This document shows positions 51,445 to 59,844 of a stretch of DNA of 64,000 bases, in pieces. Within the stretch, counting starts at the first letter, position 1; every line of letters starts with the position of its first letter. A program made the position numbers and the translations under genes. The stretch spans positions 67,728 through 131,727 of the forward strand of contig DDSZ01000019.1 of the NCBI GenBank assembly GCA_002344205.1. Direction: 5' to 3'. The stretch comes from Opitutaceae bacterium UBA2377 (GTDB lineage: Bacteria; Verrucomicrobiota; Verrucomicrobiia; Opitutales; Opitutaceae). Under the pieces are notes generated by a model, which worked only from the letters and a program-made list of their open reading frames with translations, had not been told where the DNA came from and made no database searches.

Positions 51445-53946
51445 ATGCTAACTCTGCCCCTGGCCCTGGCGTCTTGGAAATTCCGCGATGCCACCAAAAA
51501 ATCCCCCTGGCATGACGCCGCCGTCCCGGGCTGCGTGCACCGCGACCTGCGGAGTTCCGGGCTGATTCCCGATCCGTTCTTCGGCACCAACGAGCTCGAC
51601 CTGCAGTGGATCGAGCACCGCGACTGGGAATATCGCGCGACGTTCAACGTTTCCGCCTCGCTGCTGGCCGAGGAGGTCGTGGAACTGGTCTGCGAGGGGC
51701 TCGACACGCTCGCGACGGTGTATGTCAACGGGCGCCGGGTCGCCGCCACGGACAACATGTTCATCACCTGGCGGTGGGACGTGAAGCCGCTGCTCCGGCG
51801 CGGCCGCAACGAGCTGCGCATCGTCTTCGCCAGCATTGGCCGGGCGCTGCCCAAAACCCGGCCGGAGCATCAGCCGAAGGAGTTCAACGATTCCGTTGGC
51901 CGCAGCTCGGTGTTCCGCAAGGAGCAATGCCAGTTCGGCTGGGACTGGGGTCCGCGCTTCGTCACCGCCGGCATCTGGCGCGATCTTCGGCTCGAAGGCT
52001 GGACCGGCAACCGGCTTGAGTCCGTGCGCATCACGCAGGACCACGCCCGCGACGGTGCCGTCACCCTGACCTTCACCCCCGAGCTCGCCCGTCCCGATCG
52101 CAAAGCAACCTATTGGGTTACTTTGTCCTTGGACGGTGCCGTCGTTGCCGAGGTCAGCGGCCCAATCGAAAATCTAAAATCCAAAATCGAAAATCCCCAG
52201 CTCTGGTGGCCCAACGGCCATGGCGCGCAGCCGCTCTACACCGTGGAGGTCACGGCACGGGACGCCGCCGGGCGCAAGTTCGGCAACTGGTCGCGCCGGA
52301 TCGGCCTCCGCACCATCGCGCTCGACCGCTCCAAGGACCAATGGGGCGAGTCCTTCCGGTTTGTCGTCAACGGCCGGCCGATCTTTGCCAAGGGCGCCAA
52401 CTGGATTCCCGCGCACAGCTTCGTCGCCGGGCTCACCCGGGCCGACTACGCGCGCGACCTGCAGTCCGCCGTCCGCGCCAACATGAACATGATGCGCGTC
52501 TGGGGTGGCGGGCTCTACGAGAGCGAGGAGTTCTACGACCTGTGCGACGAGCTCGGGCTGCTCGTGTGGCAGGATTTCATGTTCGCCTGCACGCTCTACC
52601 CCGGCGACCGCGCCTTCCTCGTCAGTGTGCAGACCGAGGCGGAGCACAACATCCGGCGCATCCGCCACCGCGCGAGCCTCGCGCTCTGGTGCGGCAACAA
52701 CGAGATCGAGACCCTCAACTGGGATGCGCTCAAAAAAAACCCGAAGTTGCGCCGTCACTACGACGCCGTCTTTCACCGGGTCCTGCCCGCCGCGGTGGCC
52801 GCGCACGACGGCGTCACGGCCTACTGGCCGACCTCGCCCTACCGGGGAGAAAACCGCAGCAACGACTACACGGTGAAACCGCTCGGCGAGATCAGCGGCG
52901 ACACGCATTTCTGGGACGTGTGGCATGCCCGCCACCCGGTGAAGGACTACGAGAAGTGGCGCTTCCGCTTCGTCTCCGAGTTCGGCATGCAAAGCTACAG
53001 CTCGCCGGCGACCAATGCCACGTTCAGCACGGCCGCGGACAACAACGTCTTCGGTCCGGTGATGGAGAACCATCAGAAGAACACCGCCGGCAACCAGATC
53101 ATCCTCGACTACGTCTCGCGGCTCTACCGGTTCCCGAAAAGCCAGGAGGCGCTCATCTACCTCTCGCAGCTCAACCAGGCGCACTGCATGCAGACCGGCG
53201 TCGAGCACTACCGCCGGATCATGCCGCGCTGCATGGGCGCGCTCTACTGGCAGCTCAACGACTGCTGGCCCGTCGCCTCGTGGAGCTCAATCGAGCACAC
53301 CGGCCGCTGGAAGGCCCTCCAGCACGTCGCCCGGCGCTTCTTCGCGCCCGCGCTGGTCAGCGCCCACGTGCCCGGCACCGAGACCGCCATCATCGGCAAT
53401 TATCGCCGCACCACCGTGCGCGAGGTGCATCTTTACACGGTCTATGATGCACCCGCGCCCGTCGAAGGCGTGCTGCTCTGGGATCTTTTCCACGTGGACG
53501 GCCGCGTTCTCTCCGGCGGCCGAAAAAATGTCCGCCTGCGCTACGGCCAAAGTGTGCGCCAGCAAACCCTCGACCTCGCCAAACCGCTCGCCGCCCACGG
53601 GCGCGACCACGTCTATCTCCGCATCGCCCTCGAAATCGACGGCGCGCGCGTGAGCGAGGAAACGGTGTTGCTGACCCCGCCGCGCTTTGTCGCGCTGCCG
53701 AAAACCCAAACCGCCGCCACCGTCCGCCTGCTCACGCCACAGAAGGCGCTGCTCACCTTCCGTTCACCGGTCTTCCAGCACCGCTTCGCCTTCGAGCTCG
53801 CCGGCCTGCCGCATCACAGCAGCGACAACTACTTCGAACTCTACCCGGACGAGAAAAAAGAGGTGTTGGTGGAGTTCGCCCGGCCCGTGACGAAGTCCGT
53901 GATCGTGAAAGCGCTCACACACCAGTCTCTCGCGGATAGCTATTAA
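51445..53946 (+). CDS. GH2 beta-mannosidase
   Basis: 833 residues from ATG 51445. An N-terminal sugar-binding sandwich (PGCVHRDLRSSGLIPDPFFG, the beta-mannosidase hallmark), an Ig-like domain, the TIM barrel with acid/base Glu420 in WCGNNEIE and nucleophile Glu512 in SEFGMQS, then C-terminal sandwiches. It removes terminal beta-linked mannose, for example Man-beta-1,4-GlcNAc of N-glycan cores or mannan oligosaccharides. No signal peptide was seen, so it should act on imported oligosaccharides. Residues 240-251 are encoded by a 31-base copy of the dispersed heptamer repeat (52164-52194), directly before the conserved NPQLWWPNG segment. Confidence 0.93.
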   Translation: MLTLPLALASWKFRDATKKSPWHDAAVPGCVHRDLRSSGLIPDPFFGTNELDLQWIEHRDWEYRATFNVSASLLAEEVVELVCEGLDTLATVYVNGRRVAATDNMFITWRWDVKPLLRRGRNELRIVFASIGRALPKTRPEHQPKEFNDSVGRSSVFRKEQCQFGWDWGPRFVTAGIWRDLRLEGWTGNRLESVRITQDHARDGAVTLTFTPELARPDRKATYWVTLSLDGAVVAEVSGPIENLKSKIENPQLWWPNGHGAQPLYTVEVTARDAAGRKFGNWSRRIGLRTIALDRSKDQWGESFRFVVNGRPIFAKGANWIPAHSFVAGLTRADYARDLQSAVRANMNMMRVWGGGLYESEEFYDLCDELGLLVWQDFMFACTLYPGDRAFLVSVQTEAEHNIRRIRHRASLALWCGNNEIETLNWDALKKNPKLRRHYDAVFHRVLPAAVAAHDGVTAYWPTSPYRGENRSNDYTVKPLGEISGDTHFWDVWHARHPVKDYEKWRFRFVSEFGMQSYSSPATNATFSTAADNNVFGPVMENHQKNTAGNQIILDYVSRLYRFPKSQEALIYLSQLNQAHCMQTGVEHYRRIMPRCMGALYWQLNDCWPVASWSSIEHTGRWKALQHVARRFFAPALVSAHVPGTETAIIGNYRRTTVREVHLYTVYDAPAPVEGVLLWDLFHVDGRVLSGGRKNVRLRYGQSVRQQTLDLAKPLAAHGRDHVYLRIALEIDGARVSEETVLLTPPRFVALPKTQTAATVRLLTPQKALLTFRSPVFQHRFAFELAGLPHHSSDNYFELYPDEKKEVLVEFARPVTKSVIVKALTHQSLADSY
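52164..52194 (+). repeat. In-frame copy of the dispersed heptamer repeat inside the beta-mannosidase gene
   Basis: These 31 bases match the intergenic copy at 45401-45431 at 29 positions, with the same heptamer phase (AATCGAA, AATCTAA, AATCCAA, AATCGAA). They encode IENLKSKIEN (residues 241-250). The local base composition (A/T-rich, nearly all A, T and C) contrasts sharply with the flanking GC-rich coding sequence. The reading frame is kept. Confidence 0.85.
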
Positions 53947-53960
53947 CCCTCAACAGGGCG

Positions 53961-54023
53961 ACCGCAGAGAATTCTATCGAAAAGGCATGCCCAGATCCTC
54001 TGTGCCCGCCCCGTCTCTGCGGT
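53961..54023. repeat. Inverted repeat element after the beta-mannosidase gene
   Basis: Perfect 10-base arms ACCGCAGAGA (53961-53970) and TCTCTGCGGT (54014-54023) enclose 43 bases, in the 140-base spacer before the next gene. The sequence CTCTGTG followed by TCTCTGCGGT has the look of dispersed repeats found in many bacterial spacers. No terminator-like T run is present. Confidence 0.55.
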
Positions 54024-54086
54024 GCAATCAAACCGTATCCGCTCTTTGACGTTTGGTCGCTTTTGCTGCCTGCTCCCCCGGATCGC

Positions 54087-54974
54087 ATGGCCGTTCTAGC
54101 ACCCACAGCCACATTCCTCGCCGAGGCCGACTGGCTCGCCCGCCGGGCGGCCCATGAGACGCGGGTGCGCGCATGGACCGATCCGCACCAGGCCCGGGCC
54201 GCGCGAGGCGAGAAGCATCCGGTCTATGATTTTCTCTTCAGCTACTACGCCTTTCGGCCGGCATGGCTGCGGCGCTGGCATCCGGGGCCGGATGTGATCC
54301 TCGCCGGCAACGCGGCGCGGGAGTTTCTGCGCTGGCCGGAATATCGCGAGGTTGACGGCGGCGTCATGCTCGACCCCTCCACACTGCCGCCGCCGCGCCG
54401 CGAATTCGTCGCGTGGCTGCGCGACCTGCTGACCACGATGCAGGCGCGCCCGGCCTTCTACGGCTGCTTCGGCCTGCACGAATGGGCGATGGTTTACCGG
54501 CAGACGCCGGAGGAGGTGCGCCACAACGCCTGGCCGCTCCGTTTTCCGCCCGACGAACTGGCCCGGATCGTGGAGGCCGCGCCCATCACGTGCACCCACT
54601 TTGATGCGTTCCGCTTCTTCACCGCACCGGCGCGGCCACTCAACAACCTGCAGCCTACGCGCACCACGGTGCCGCAGCACGAGCAGCGCGGCTGCCTGCA
54701 CGCCAACATGGATCTCTACAAGTGGGCGTTCAAACTCGCCCCGTTCTCGCCCGCCGAACTCATCGCGGATTGCTTCGCCCTCGCCCGCGACATCCGCGAG
54801 GTGGACATGCGGGCGAGTCCCTACGACCTCGCGGCGCTGGGTTTTCCGCCGCTCGCGATCGAGACGGCGGAGGGCCGGGCCGAGTATGAGCGGCACCAGC
54901 GGGCGTTCGCGCTGCGCGGCGAGCCGTTGCGCGCGCGCTTGGTCGCGCTGTGCGAACGGCTGCTGGCGGGGTGA
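54087..54974 (+). CDS. Conserved protein of the group often labelled 3-methyladenine DNA glycosylase
   Basis: 295 residues from ATG 54087. Seen: a conserved KHPVYDFLFSYYAFRPAWLRRWHPG stretch, then FYGCFGLHEWAMVY, THFDAFRFFTAPARPLNNLQPTR and HANMDLYKWAFKL. As far as I recall, homologues of this 290-300-residue family are named 3-methyladenine DNA glycosylase in actinobacterial and other genomes, without strong proof. The Tyr/Trp/His-rich conserved patches suggest an enzyme. It follows the mannosidase operon after a 140-base repeat-bearing spacer and ends 40 bases before the convergent PhyH gene. Function left open. Confidence 0.72.
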   Translation: MAVLAPTATFLAEADWLARRAAHETRVRAWTDPHQARAARGEKHPVYDFLFSYYAFRPAWLRRWHPGPDVILAGNAAREFLRWPEYREVDGGVMLDPSTLPPPRREFVAWLRDLLTTMQARPAFYGCFGLHEWAMVYRQTPEEVRHNAWPLRFPPDELARIVEAAPITCTHFDAFRFFTAPARPLNNLQPTRTTVPQHEQRGCLHANMDLYKWAFKLAPFSPAELIADCFALARDIREVDMRASPYDLAALGFPPLAIETAEGRAEYERHQRAFALRGEPLRARLVALCERLLAG

Positions 54975-55014
54975 GACGGGCACAGGGACGTGCCCGTCCA
55001 CCCTAATCCCGTGC

Positions 55015-55929
55015 TTACCAGCGGGCGGCGGTGCCGGGCGGGCGGACGTAGTCCTGCGGATTGATAATCTTCCGCGCGAAAGGATTCGCCCGGGCCAGCA
55101 GCTCCGGCGAGGCGTGGTAGCCCCAGCGGGTGCGGTTCCACGAGGAGCCGTAGCGGTAGACCGAGATCAGGCGCTCGCCGGGATTCACGCGCTTGGCCGA
55201 ACCGTGGCAAGTGGCGTCCACAAACACGATGGCGTCGCCTGCCTGCATGTGCACCTCGATGGCGCCCGCCACGCCGTCCACCGAGCCGCCGCCGCCATCC
55301 TGCCATTCGTCGTAGCGCTTCGGCTTCTTGAACTCGGGGTGGACAATGTTGGACTTGTGCGAACCGGGGATGACCATGGTCGCGCCGTCGCCGGGCCCGA
55401 TGTCGCTGAAGGCGATGAGCACGTTGATCTGGTTGCAGTGAAAACGGCCGTTATGATAGCCAAAAGACATGCGTTTGGCGCGGTCGTGGCCGCCGGCGTG
55501 CAGCGGGATGGCCTCGCCCGGCCCGCGGATGGTGTAGAAATTCTCGTCAATGAAGAGCGGGCCGTGGTGGTAATCGAAGGTCTCGTGGCCGCCGACAAAA
55601 CGCGTGACGTAGTTGATGTAATTCGGGTGGTCGATCATCCGCTCAAACGTGCCGCCCAGTTCGTAAACCTGCTGGTAGCTGATGCCGCGGTGCTCGGGAT
55701 GGTCCTCGCGCTGCACCCAGCCGTGCCAGCCGCTGCGCGGCAACGCGCGGGGGATCTGCGCGATGCGGGCGTTGGCATCGGCCACTTCCGCCTTGGAGAG
55801 CACGCCGCGCAGGATGACGAAGCCGTTCAGGTCGAAGAGATACTCCTCGAGATCCGAAGGGACGCGGGCGTCGGGCACGTTGACGTGGGGCTGTAGGGGC
55901 AGGTGGTTGTGAAATCGGGGTTGATCCAT
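55015..55929 (-). CDS. Phytanoyl-CoA dioxygenase (PhyH) family protein
   Basis: 304 residues with the double-stranded beta-helix fold of Fe(II)/2-oxoglutarate oxygenases. Seen: GFVILRGVLSKAEVADANARI at the start, LFIDENFYTIRGPGEAIPLHAGGHD, and the NQINVLIAFSDIGPGDGATMVIPGSHKSN core. The His near DATCHGSAKRVNPGERLISVYRYG is a probable distal iron ligand and the Arg a 2-oxoglutarate contact. Such proteins are abundant in Verrucomicrobiota and Planctomycetota beside sugar-catabolic genes; their substrates are unknown. It is divergent from an AraC regulator with a 71-base shared promoter region, so that regulator probably controls it. Confidence 0.9.
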   Translation of the reverse strand: MDQPRFHNHLPLQPHVNVPDARVPSDLEEYLFDLNGFVILRGVLSKAEVADANARIAQIPRALPRSGWHGWVQREDHPEHRGISYQQVYELGGTFERMIDHPNYINYVTRFVGGHETFDYHHGPLFIDENFYTIRGPGEAIPLHAGGHDRAKRMSFGYHNGRFHCNQINVLIAFSDIGPGDGATMVIPGSHKSNIVHPEFKKPKRYDEWQDGGGGSVDGVAGAIEVHMQAGDAIVFVDATCHGSAKRVNPGERLISVYRYGSSWNRTRWGYHASPELLARANPFARKIINPQDYVRPPGTAARW

Positions 55930-56000
55930 GGGCGCCAGATTAGCCGAACTATTCAGAAACTTCTTTCCGTTTATTCCCGATTTGTTCTTTGATAGTAACC

Positions 56001-56852
56001 ATGCCCCGCCGCCCCGCCGCCCTCGCTTCTACCGACCGGCACGAGCAGGCGCACGGTTTTCGCATTTGGCGGATGACCCCGGTAGGAGTCATGGCCGTGC
56101 CGCACACGCACCCGGACATCGAGGTAAACTACCTCTTCCGCGGGAGTTTTTCCTACCTGCACGGCGGCACGGTCGTGCCGATTGAGGCCGGCCGCTTCAC
56201 CGTGATGTGGGGCGGCGTGCCGCACCAGACACTCGCGCCCGGCATCCGGGACGAAGGCATCTGGCTCACGCTCCCGCTCGGCTGGTTCCTGCAGTGGCAG
56301 TTGCCCAACGGCCTTTCCGACCGGCTTCTGCGCGGCGAAATCATCGCGAGCACGCCCGACCCCGCCGACCGTCCGATGCTCGAACGCTGGCTGGCCGATG
56401 CCGCCAGCGGCGATCCCGCGCGCGGGCGGGTGCTGCAGCTCGAGATGGAGGCCCGCTTTCACCGGCTGGCGCTCGGCATGCCGGTGCGGTCGCGGAGCGG
56501 CACCGGCGAAGGCGGCACCGGCCAGATCGCGCGCGTCACCCACTTCATTGCCCGGCACTACCGCGATCCGCTCACGGTGCAGGCCATCGCCGACGACGTG
56601 AAACTCCACCCGAAATACCTCATGCGCGTCTTCAAGCAGCAGTGCGGCGTCAGCGTCTGGGAATATCTCACCCGGCTGCGCGTGTCGCACGCCCAGCGGC
56701 TGCTCATCACGACCGACATGAAGGTGCTCGACGTCGCCATGGAGAGCGGCTTTTCGTCCGTGGCCCCATTTTACACGGCCTTTGCCACCCACACCCGCGG
56801 CCTGCGGCCGCTCGACTACCGCCGCCAACACCGGGCCGCGCTTCCCGCCTGA
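56001..56852 (+). CDS. AraC family transcriptional regulator
   Basis: 283 residues from ATG 56001. The N-terminal cupin-like sensor half has the PHTHPDIEVNYLFRGSFSYLHGG motif. The C-terminal DNA-binding half has two helix-turn-helix units (about 185-275): LTVQAIADDVKLHPKYLMRVFKQQ and KVLDVAMESGFSSVAPFYTAF, ending in the typical G-x-x-P-x-x-Y/R-R. It should bind a sugar-related ligand and control the divergent PhyH gene and the Gfo/Idh/MocA gene that follows after 11 bases. Confidence 0.93.
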   Translation: MPRRPAALASTDRHEQAHGFRIWRMTPVGVMAVPHTHPDIEVNYLFRGSFSYLHGGTVVPIEAGRFTVMWGGVPHQTLAPGIRDEGIWLTLPLGWFLQWQLPNGLSDRLLRGEIIASTPDPADRPMLERWLADAASGDPARGRVLQLEMEARFHRLALGMPVRSRSGTGEGGTGQIARVTHFIARHYRDPLTVQAIADDVKLHPKYLMRVFKQQCGVSVWEYLTRLRVSHAQRLLITTDMKVLDVAMESGFSSVAPFYTAFATHTRGLRPLDYRRQHRAALPA

Positions 56853-56863
56853 TCTCTTTCCCC

Positions 56864-58054
56864 ATGAAAAAACCGGATCTTCAAATCGGCGTCATCGGCT
56901 CCGGCGGCCGCGGCGGCCATCTCGCCCACATCGCGCACCAACCCGGCCGGGGCGCCCGCATCACGGCCTGCTGCGACGTGAGTGCCGCTACGCTCGCGCG
57001 CAACCGCGCGGATTTCGGCGCGGACCTCTTCACCACGCATGATATTCACGCCCTGCTGGCGCGCGACCTCGATGCCGTGATCATCGGCACGCCGGATTTT
57101 CTGCACGAGGAACAGGCGCTAGCCGCCCTCGCCCGCGGCCTCGCCCTCTACCTGGAAAAGCCCATGGCGATCACCACCGCGGGCTGCGACCGCATCCTCG
57201 CCGCCGCCAAAATGCACCGCGCCCGCCTCTATGTCGGCCACAACATGCGGCACATGGCCTTCGTGCGGAAGATGAAGGCGCTGATTGACGGTGGCGCCAT
57301 CGGCGAGGTGAAGGCCTGCTGGTGCCGGCACTTTGTCGGCCACGGCGGCGACTTTTACTTCCGCGACTGGCACGCCGAGCGCCGCTACACGAACGGTCTC
57401 CTGCTCCAGAAGGCCGCGCATGACATCGACGTCATCCACTGGCTCTGCGGCGGTTACAGCCGCACGGTTAACGCCCTCGGCGGCCTGACGCTCTACGGCG
57501 GCCTGCCGGGCCGCAAACCCGCCGTGAAGGGCCCCCGCAAAGTAACGCCCGCGGAGATGGACTGGAAACTTTTCCCCCCGGCGAAAATGCGCGGGCTCAA
57601 CCACCGCATCGACGTCGAGGATCTCAGCTCGATGCAGATGCAGCTCGATAACGGCGTCTTCGCCACCTACGCGCAGTGCCACTACACCCCGGACTACTGG
57701 CGCAACTACACCGTCATCGGCACGGAGGGCCGGCTGGAAAACTTCGGCAACGGCGAACCGGGCACCCACCTGCGCCTGTGGAACCGCCGGGCCAGCTGGA
57801 AAGACCGCGGCGACCGCACCTACCGCATTCCGCTCGAGCGGGGTTCCCACGGCGGCGCCGATCCGAAAATCATGGCGGAGTTCCTGCGTTACGTGCGCAC
57901 GGGCGGCCACACGGACACCTCGCCGCTCGCGGCCCGCGAGAGCATCGCCGCCGGTTGTGCGGCGACCGATTCGTTGCGCGCCGGCGGCGCGTTGCGTTCG
58001 GTCCGCCCGCCCGCCCCCGCGGTCGCCCGTTGGTTCGCCCGCGGCGGCGCGTGA
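56864..58054 (+). CDS. Gfo/Idh/MocA family oxidoreductase
   Basis: 396 residues. NAD(P)-binding Rossmann motif IGVIGSGGRGGH at 7-18, the conserved EKPMAI (catalytic-type Lys) at about 99-104, and the dehydrogenase core GLLLQKAAHDIDVIHWL with the expected Lys and the His/Asp pair. The C-terminal beta sheet domain follows. These enzymes oxidise or reduce sugars and inositols with NAD(P). It lies 11 bases after the AraC gene on the same strand. With the divergent PhyH protein this makes a compact sugar-derivative catabolic cluster. Confidence 0.93.
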   Translation: MKKPDLQIGVIGSGGRGGHLAHIAHQPGRGARITACCDVSAATLARNRADFGADLFTTHDIHALLARDLDAVIIGTPDFLHEEQALAALARGLALYLEKPMAITTAGCDRILAAAKMHRARLYVGHNMRHMAFVRKMKALIDGGAIGEVKACWCRHFVGHGGDFYFRDWHAERRYTNGLLLQKAAHDIDVIHWLCGGYSRTVNALGGLTLYGGLPGRKPAVKGPRKVTPAEMDWKLFPPAKMRGLNHRIDVEDLSSMQMQLDNGVFATYAQCHYTPDYWRNYTVIGTEGRLENFGNGEPGTHLRLWNRRASWKDRGDRTYRIPLERGSHGGADPKIMAEFLRYVRTGGHTDTSPLAARESIAAGCAATDSLRAGGALRSVRPPAPAVARWFARGGA

Positions 58055-58155
58055 ACCGCAAGCGGACGCGCCGGTCCCGCAGCGCAGCGGATACGCCTTG
58101 CCGGCGCGAGCATCGCAAAGGTTGCCAGCCCCGGCCCGGGCCCTAGCGTGCCCGC

Positions 58156-59241
58156 ATGGAAGCCGACGAGCTGTTGTCCGCGCCGACGCCGAAAAAGCCC
58201 AGCCTGCCGGTGAGCACCGGCCTGCGCGGCTACCTGATGCGTTACCGTCGCGAGCGCGAGCTGCCCGTCACCTACGAGCAGATGCGCGACTTTCAGGAGG
58301 CAATCCCGCTCACCGACGCCGCCGGCCGGCCCACGCTGTGGGACACCGTCATCTACCGCGCCGACGAGATGGCCGGCCTCTACGAAGGCCTGAAGCGCAT
58401 CTACGCGCTCCTGAAGGTGGACGGCGACTTCTCCGTCGTGCGCCACCTCTACGTGGACCGCGTGGATTTCTGCAGCTTCGGCAACTCCACCCCCTTCCGC
58501 GTCCGCGTCGTCAACGCCTACAACGACAACCAGGACTACTTCTACCTCAAGCGCGCCGACGCCTCGCGCATCTACGGCCTGGAGCTGGAGCACCTGCTCT
58601 CGCCCAACCGGCTGAACTACCTCACGCACGGCACCACCCTCGTCGAGGAACACATCGCCGGCATCCCGGGCGACGTGTTCATCGAGCGCTGGCTGGCCAA
58701 CCGCGAGCTAAAGCCCATCCGCGTCGCCAAGGAGTTGGTGAAGTTCAACGAGCGCTGCTTTGTGCGCCTGCTCGGCGACATGCGCTCCTACAATTTCGTC
58801 TTCGTCATCACGCCGGACTTCGAAGAGTCGCAGGTGCGCATCCGCGCGATGGATTTCGACCAGCAGTCCTACAACGCGCGCAAAAACTTCTACCTCCCGC
58901 AGTTCTTCAAGGAGAACGCGCCCCTCGTCGCCTACTGCACGAAGCACCTGCACGTGCAGACGGCGCTGCAATACCAGCGTGAGGAGCAGACGCTGATCCT
59001 CCAGCGCGCCGAGCTCGCCGCCGTGCGCCTCGGCCACCTGCTGGAGCAGATGGCGCAGGATCCGCTCGCGCCGGAGGAGAAAGTGCACGCGCTGCGCGCG
59101 AGCCTCGCGGAGCACTACGAGCGGCCGCAATACCTCGCGTGCGCGACGATGGGCGAACTCGTGCGCGAGAATCTCGCGACGCTGCGCCACGTGCTCACGA
59201 CGCACGGCGATCCCGCGAAAGCGCCCGGCGCGGTGGTGTGA
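58156..59241 (+). CDS. Conserved protein of unknown function
   Basis: 361 residues from ATG 58156; no signal peptide or membrane helix. The middle is highly patterned: FCSFGNSTPFRVRVVNAYNDNQDYFYLKRADASRIYGLE and LEHLLSPNRLNYLTHGTTLVEEHIAGIPGD. Next come FVFVITPDFEESQVRIRAMDFDQQSYNARKNFYLPQFF and a helical C-terminus. Such patches suggest a conserved enzyme or binding protein; the VEEHIAG and RAMDFDQQ segments loosely recall the E and D motifs of kinase-like folds, but this is weak. I do not recognise the family. It stands between the Gfo/Idh gene (101-base gap) and the micropeptide gene. Confidence 0.8.
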   Translation: MEADELLSAPTPKKPSLPVSTGLRGYLMRYRRERELPVTYEQMRDFQEAIPLTDAAGRPTLWDTVIYRADEMAGLYEGLKRIYALLKVDGDFSVVRHLYVDRVDFCSFGNSTPFRVRVVNAYNDNQDYFYLKRADASRIYGLELEHLLSPNRLNYLTHGTTLVEEHIAGIPGDVFIERWLANRELKPIRVAKELVKFNERCFVRLLGDMRSYNFVFVITPDFEESQVRIRAMDFDQQSYNARKNFYLPQFFKENAPLVAYCTKHLHVQTALQYQREEQTLILQRAELAAVRLGHLLEQMAQDPLAPEEKVHALRASLAEHYERPQYLACATMGELVRENLATLRHVLTTHGDPAKAPGAVV

Positions 59242-59378
59242 ACATGCGCGAAATTCGCGCGCGATGCGCAAAAATTTTCCCGCGCCGCATTTTTTGCCGA
59301 AAACGGAAAATGAAAATTGTCGCGCATTTGTGTTGCGCGCCGCGCCCAGAATGATGATTTACCGGAACGTAACTTGCG

Positions 59379-59396
59379 CACGGCACCAAAGCCGTG
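59379..59396 (+). promoter_or_regulatory. Leader hairpin upstream of the lysine-rich micropeptide gene
   Basis: Arms CACGGC and GCCGTG flank a six-base loop, 41 bases before the micropeptide ATG. The surrounding spacer (59242-59436) is A/T-rich for this genome and probably holds the promoter, but no convincing -35/-10 pair was found. Confidence 0.35.
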
Positions 59397-59436
59397 GTGA
59401 GTAAAATCAACCCAAAATAAAACGGAGCAAACACCG

Positions 59437-59499
59437 ATGGCTAAAAAAGCTGCCAAGAAGAAACCCGCGAAGAAAAAAGCCGCCAAGAAGAAGAAGTAA
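59437..59499 (+). CDS. 20-residue lysine-rich micropeptide, histone-tail-like
   Basis: A complete 20-codon frame (ATG 59437, TAA 59497-59499) encodes 12 Lys, 6 Ala and 1 Pro after the Met, in blocks of AAKKK and PAKKK type. A GGAG element lies nine bases before the ATG, one of the better ribosome-binding sites in the window. A strong terminator begins 25 bases after the stop. The codons are in phase with A/G-rich composition throughout. Lys/Ala/Pro-rich tails of this kind are known from bacterial histone H1-like proteins (Chlamydia Hc1/Hc2, Pseudomonas AlgP), which bind DNA. A free 20-residue version is unusual. It may bind nucleic acids, or be the remnant or minimal form of such a protein (inference). 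Confidence 0.72.
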   Translation: MAKKAAKKKPAKKKAAKKKK

Positions 59500-59523
59500 G
59501 GCGTCTTCGCAGTTAAAAATCAT

Positions 59524-59555
59524 GAGCCGCTCCCTTTTGGGAGCGGCTCTTTTTT
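59524..59555 (+). terminator. Rho-independent terminator after the micropeptide gene
   Basis: A perfect 11-base-pair stem (59524-59534 with 59539-59549), loop TTTT, followed by six T. It is the strongest terminator in the window and lies 25 bases past the micropeptide stop. Confidence 0.95.
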
Positions 59556-59656
59556 GCGCCCCAGCGCCGATTTTCAGAGGTAAAATGCCGGATTCCGTGG
59601 TCGAGGGGATTCAAATATATCGCGGCCGGCACACGAAGGCGCGGTAGCGCCGGCAG

Positions 59657-59707
59657 GGTCCGCTCTTCCGCCGTCGCCAAGGCTATGGCGGACAGGCCGG
59701 GCGGACC
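59657..59707. repeat. REP-like nested inverted repeat in a gene-free spacer
   Basis: Outer perfect arms GGTCCGC (59657-59663) and GCGGACC (59701-59707) enclose an inner hairpin (59667-59692): 12-base arms with two mismatches and a two-base loop. It lies in the 345-base gene-free stretch 59500-59844. Apart from this element and the terminator at 59524, I see nothing recognisable there. The inner motif (TCCGCC, then GGC, then GGCGGA) has the look of a dispersed REP element. Confidence 0.55.
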
Positions 59708-59844
59708 GCTGCTTGTCTCGGTCAGGACATTTCAAATCTGCTTCGATTTGGCGGATCTGCCCCGGCCTTTTCGCTTCTTAAAAATTCCGTGGCGATCATC
59801 ACCCGCATCCGGGTGCGCCGGTCCGCTTGCGCATGGCCGATAGC

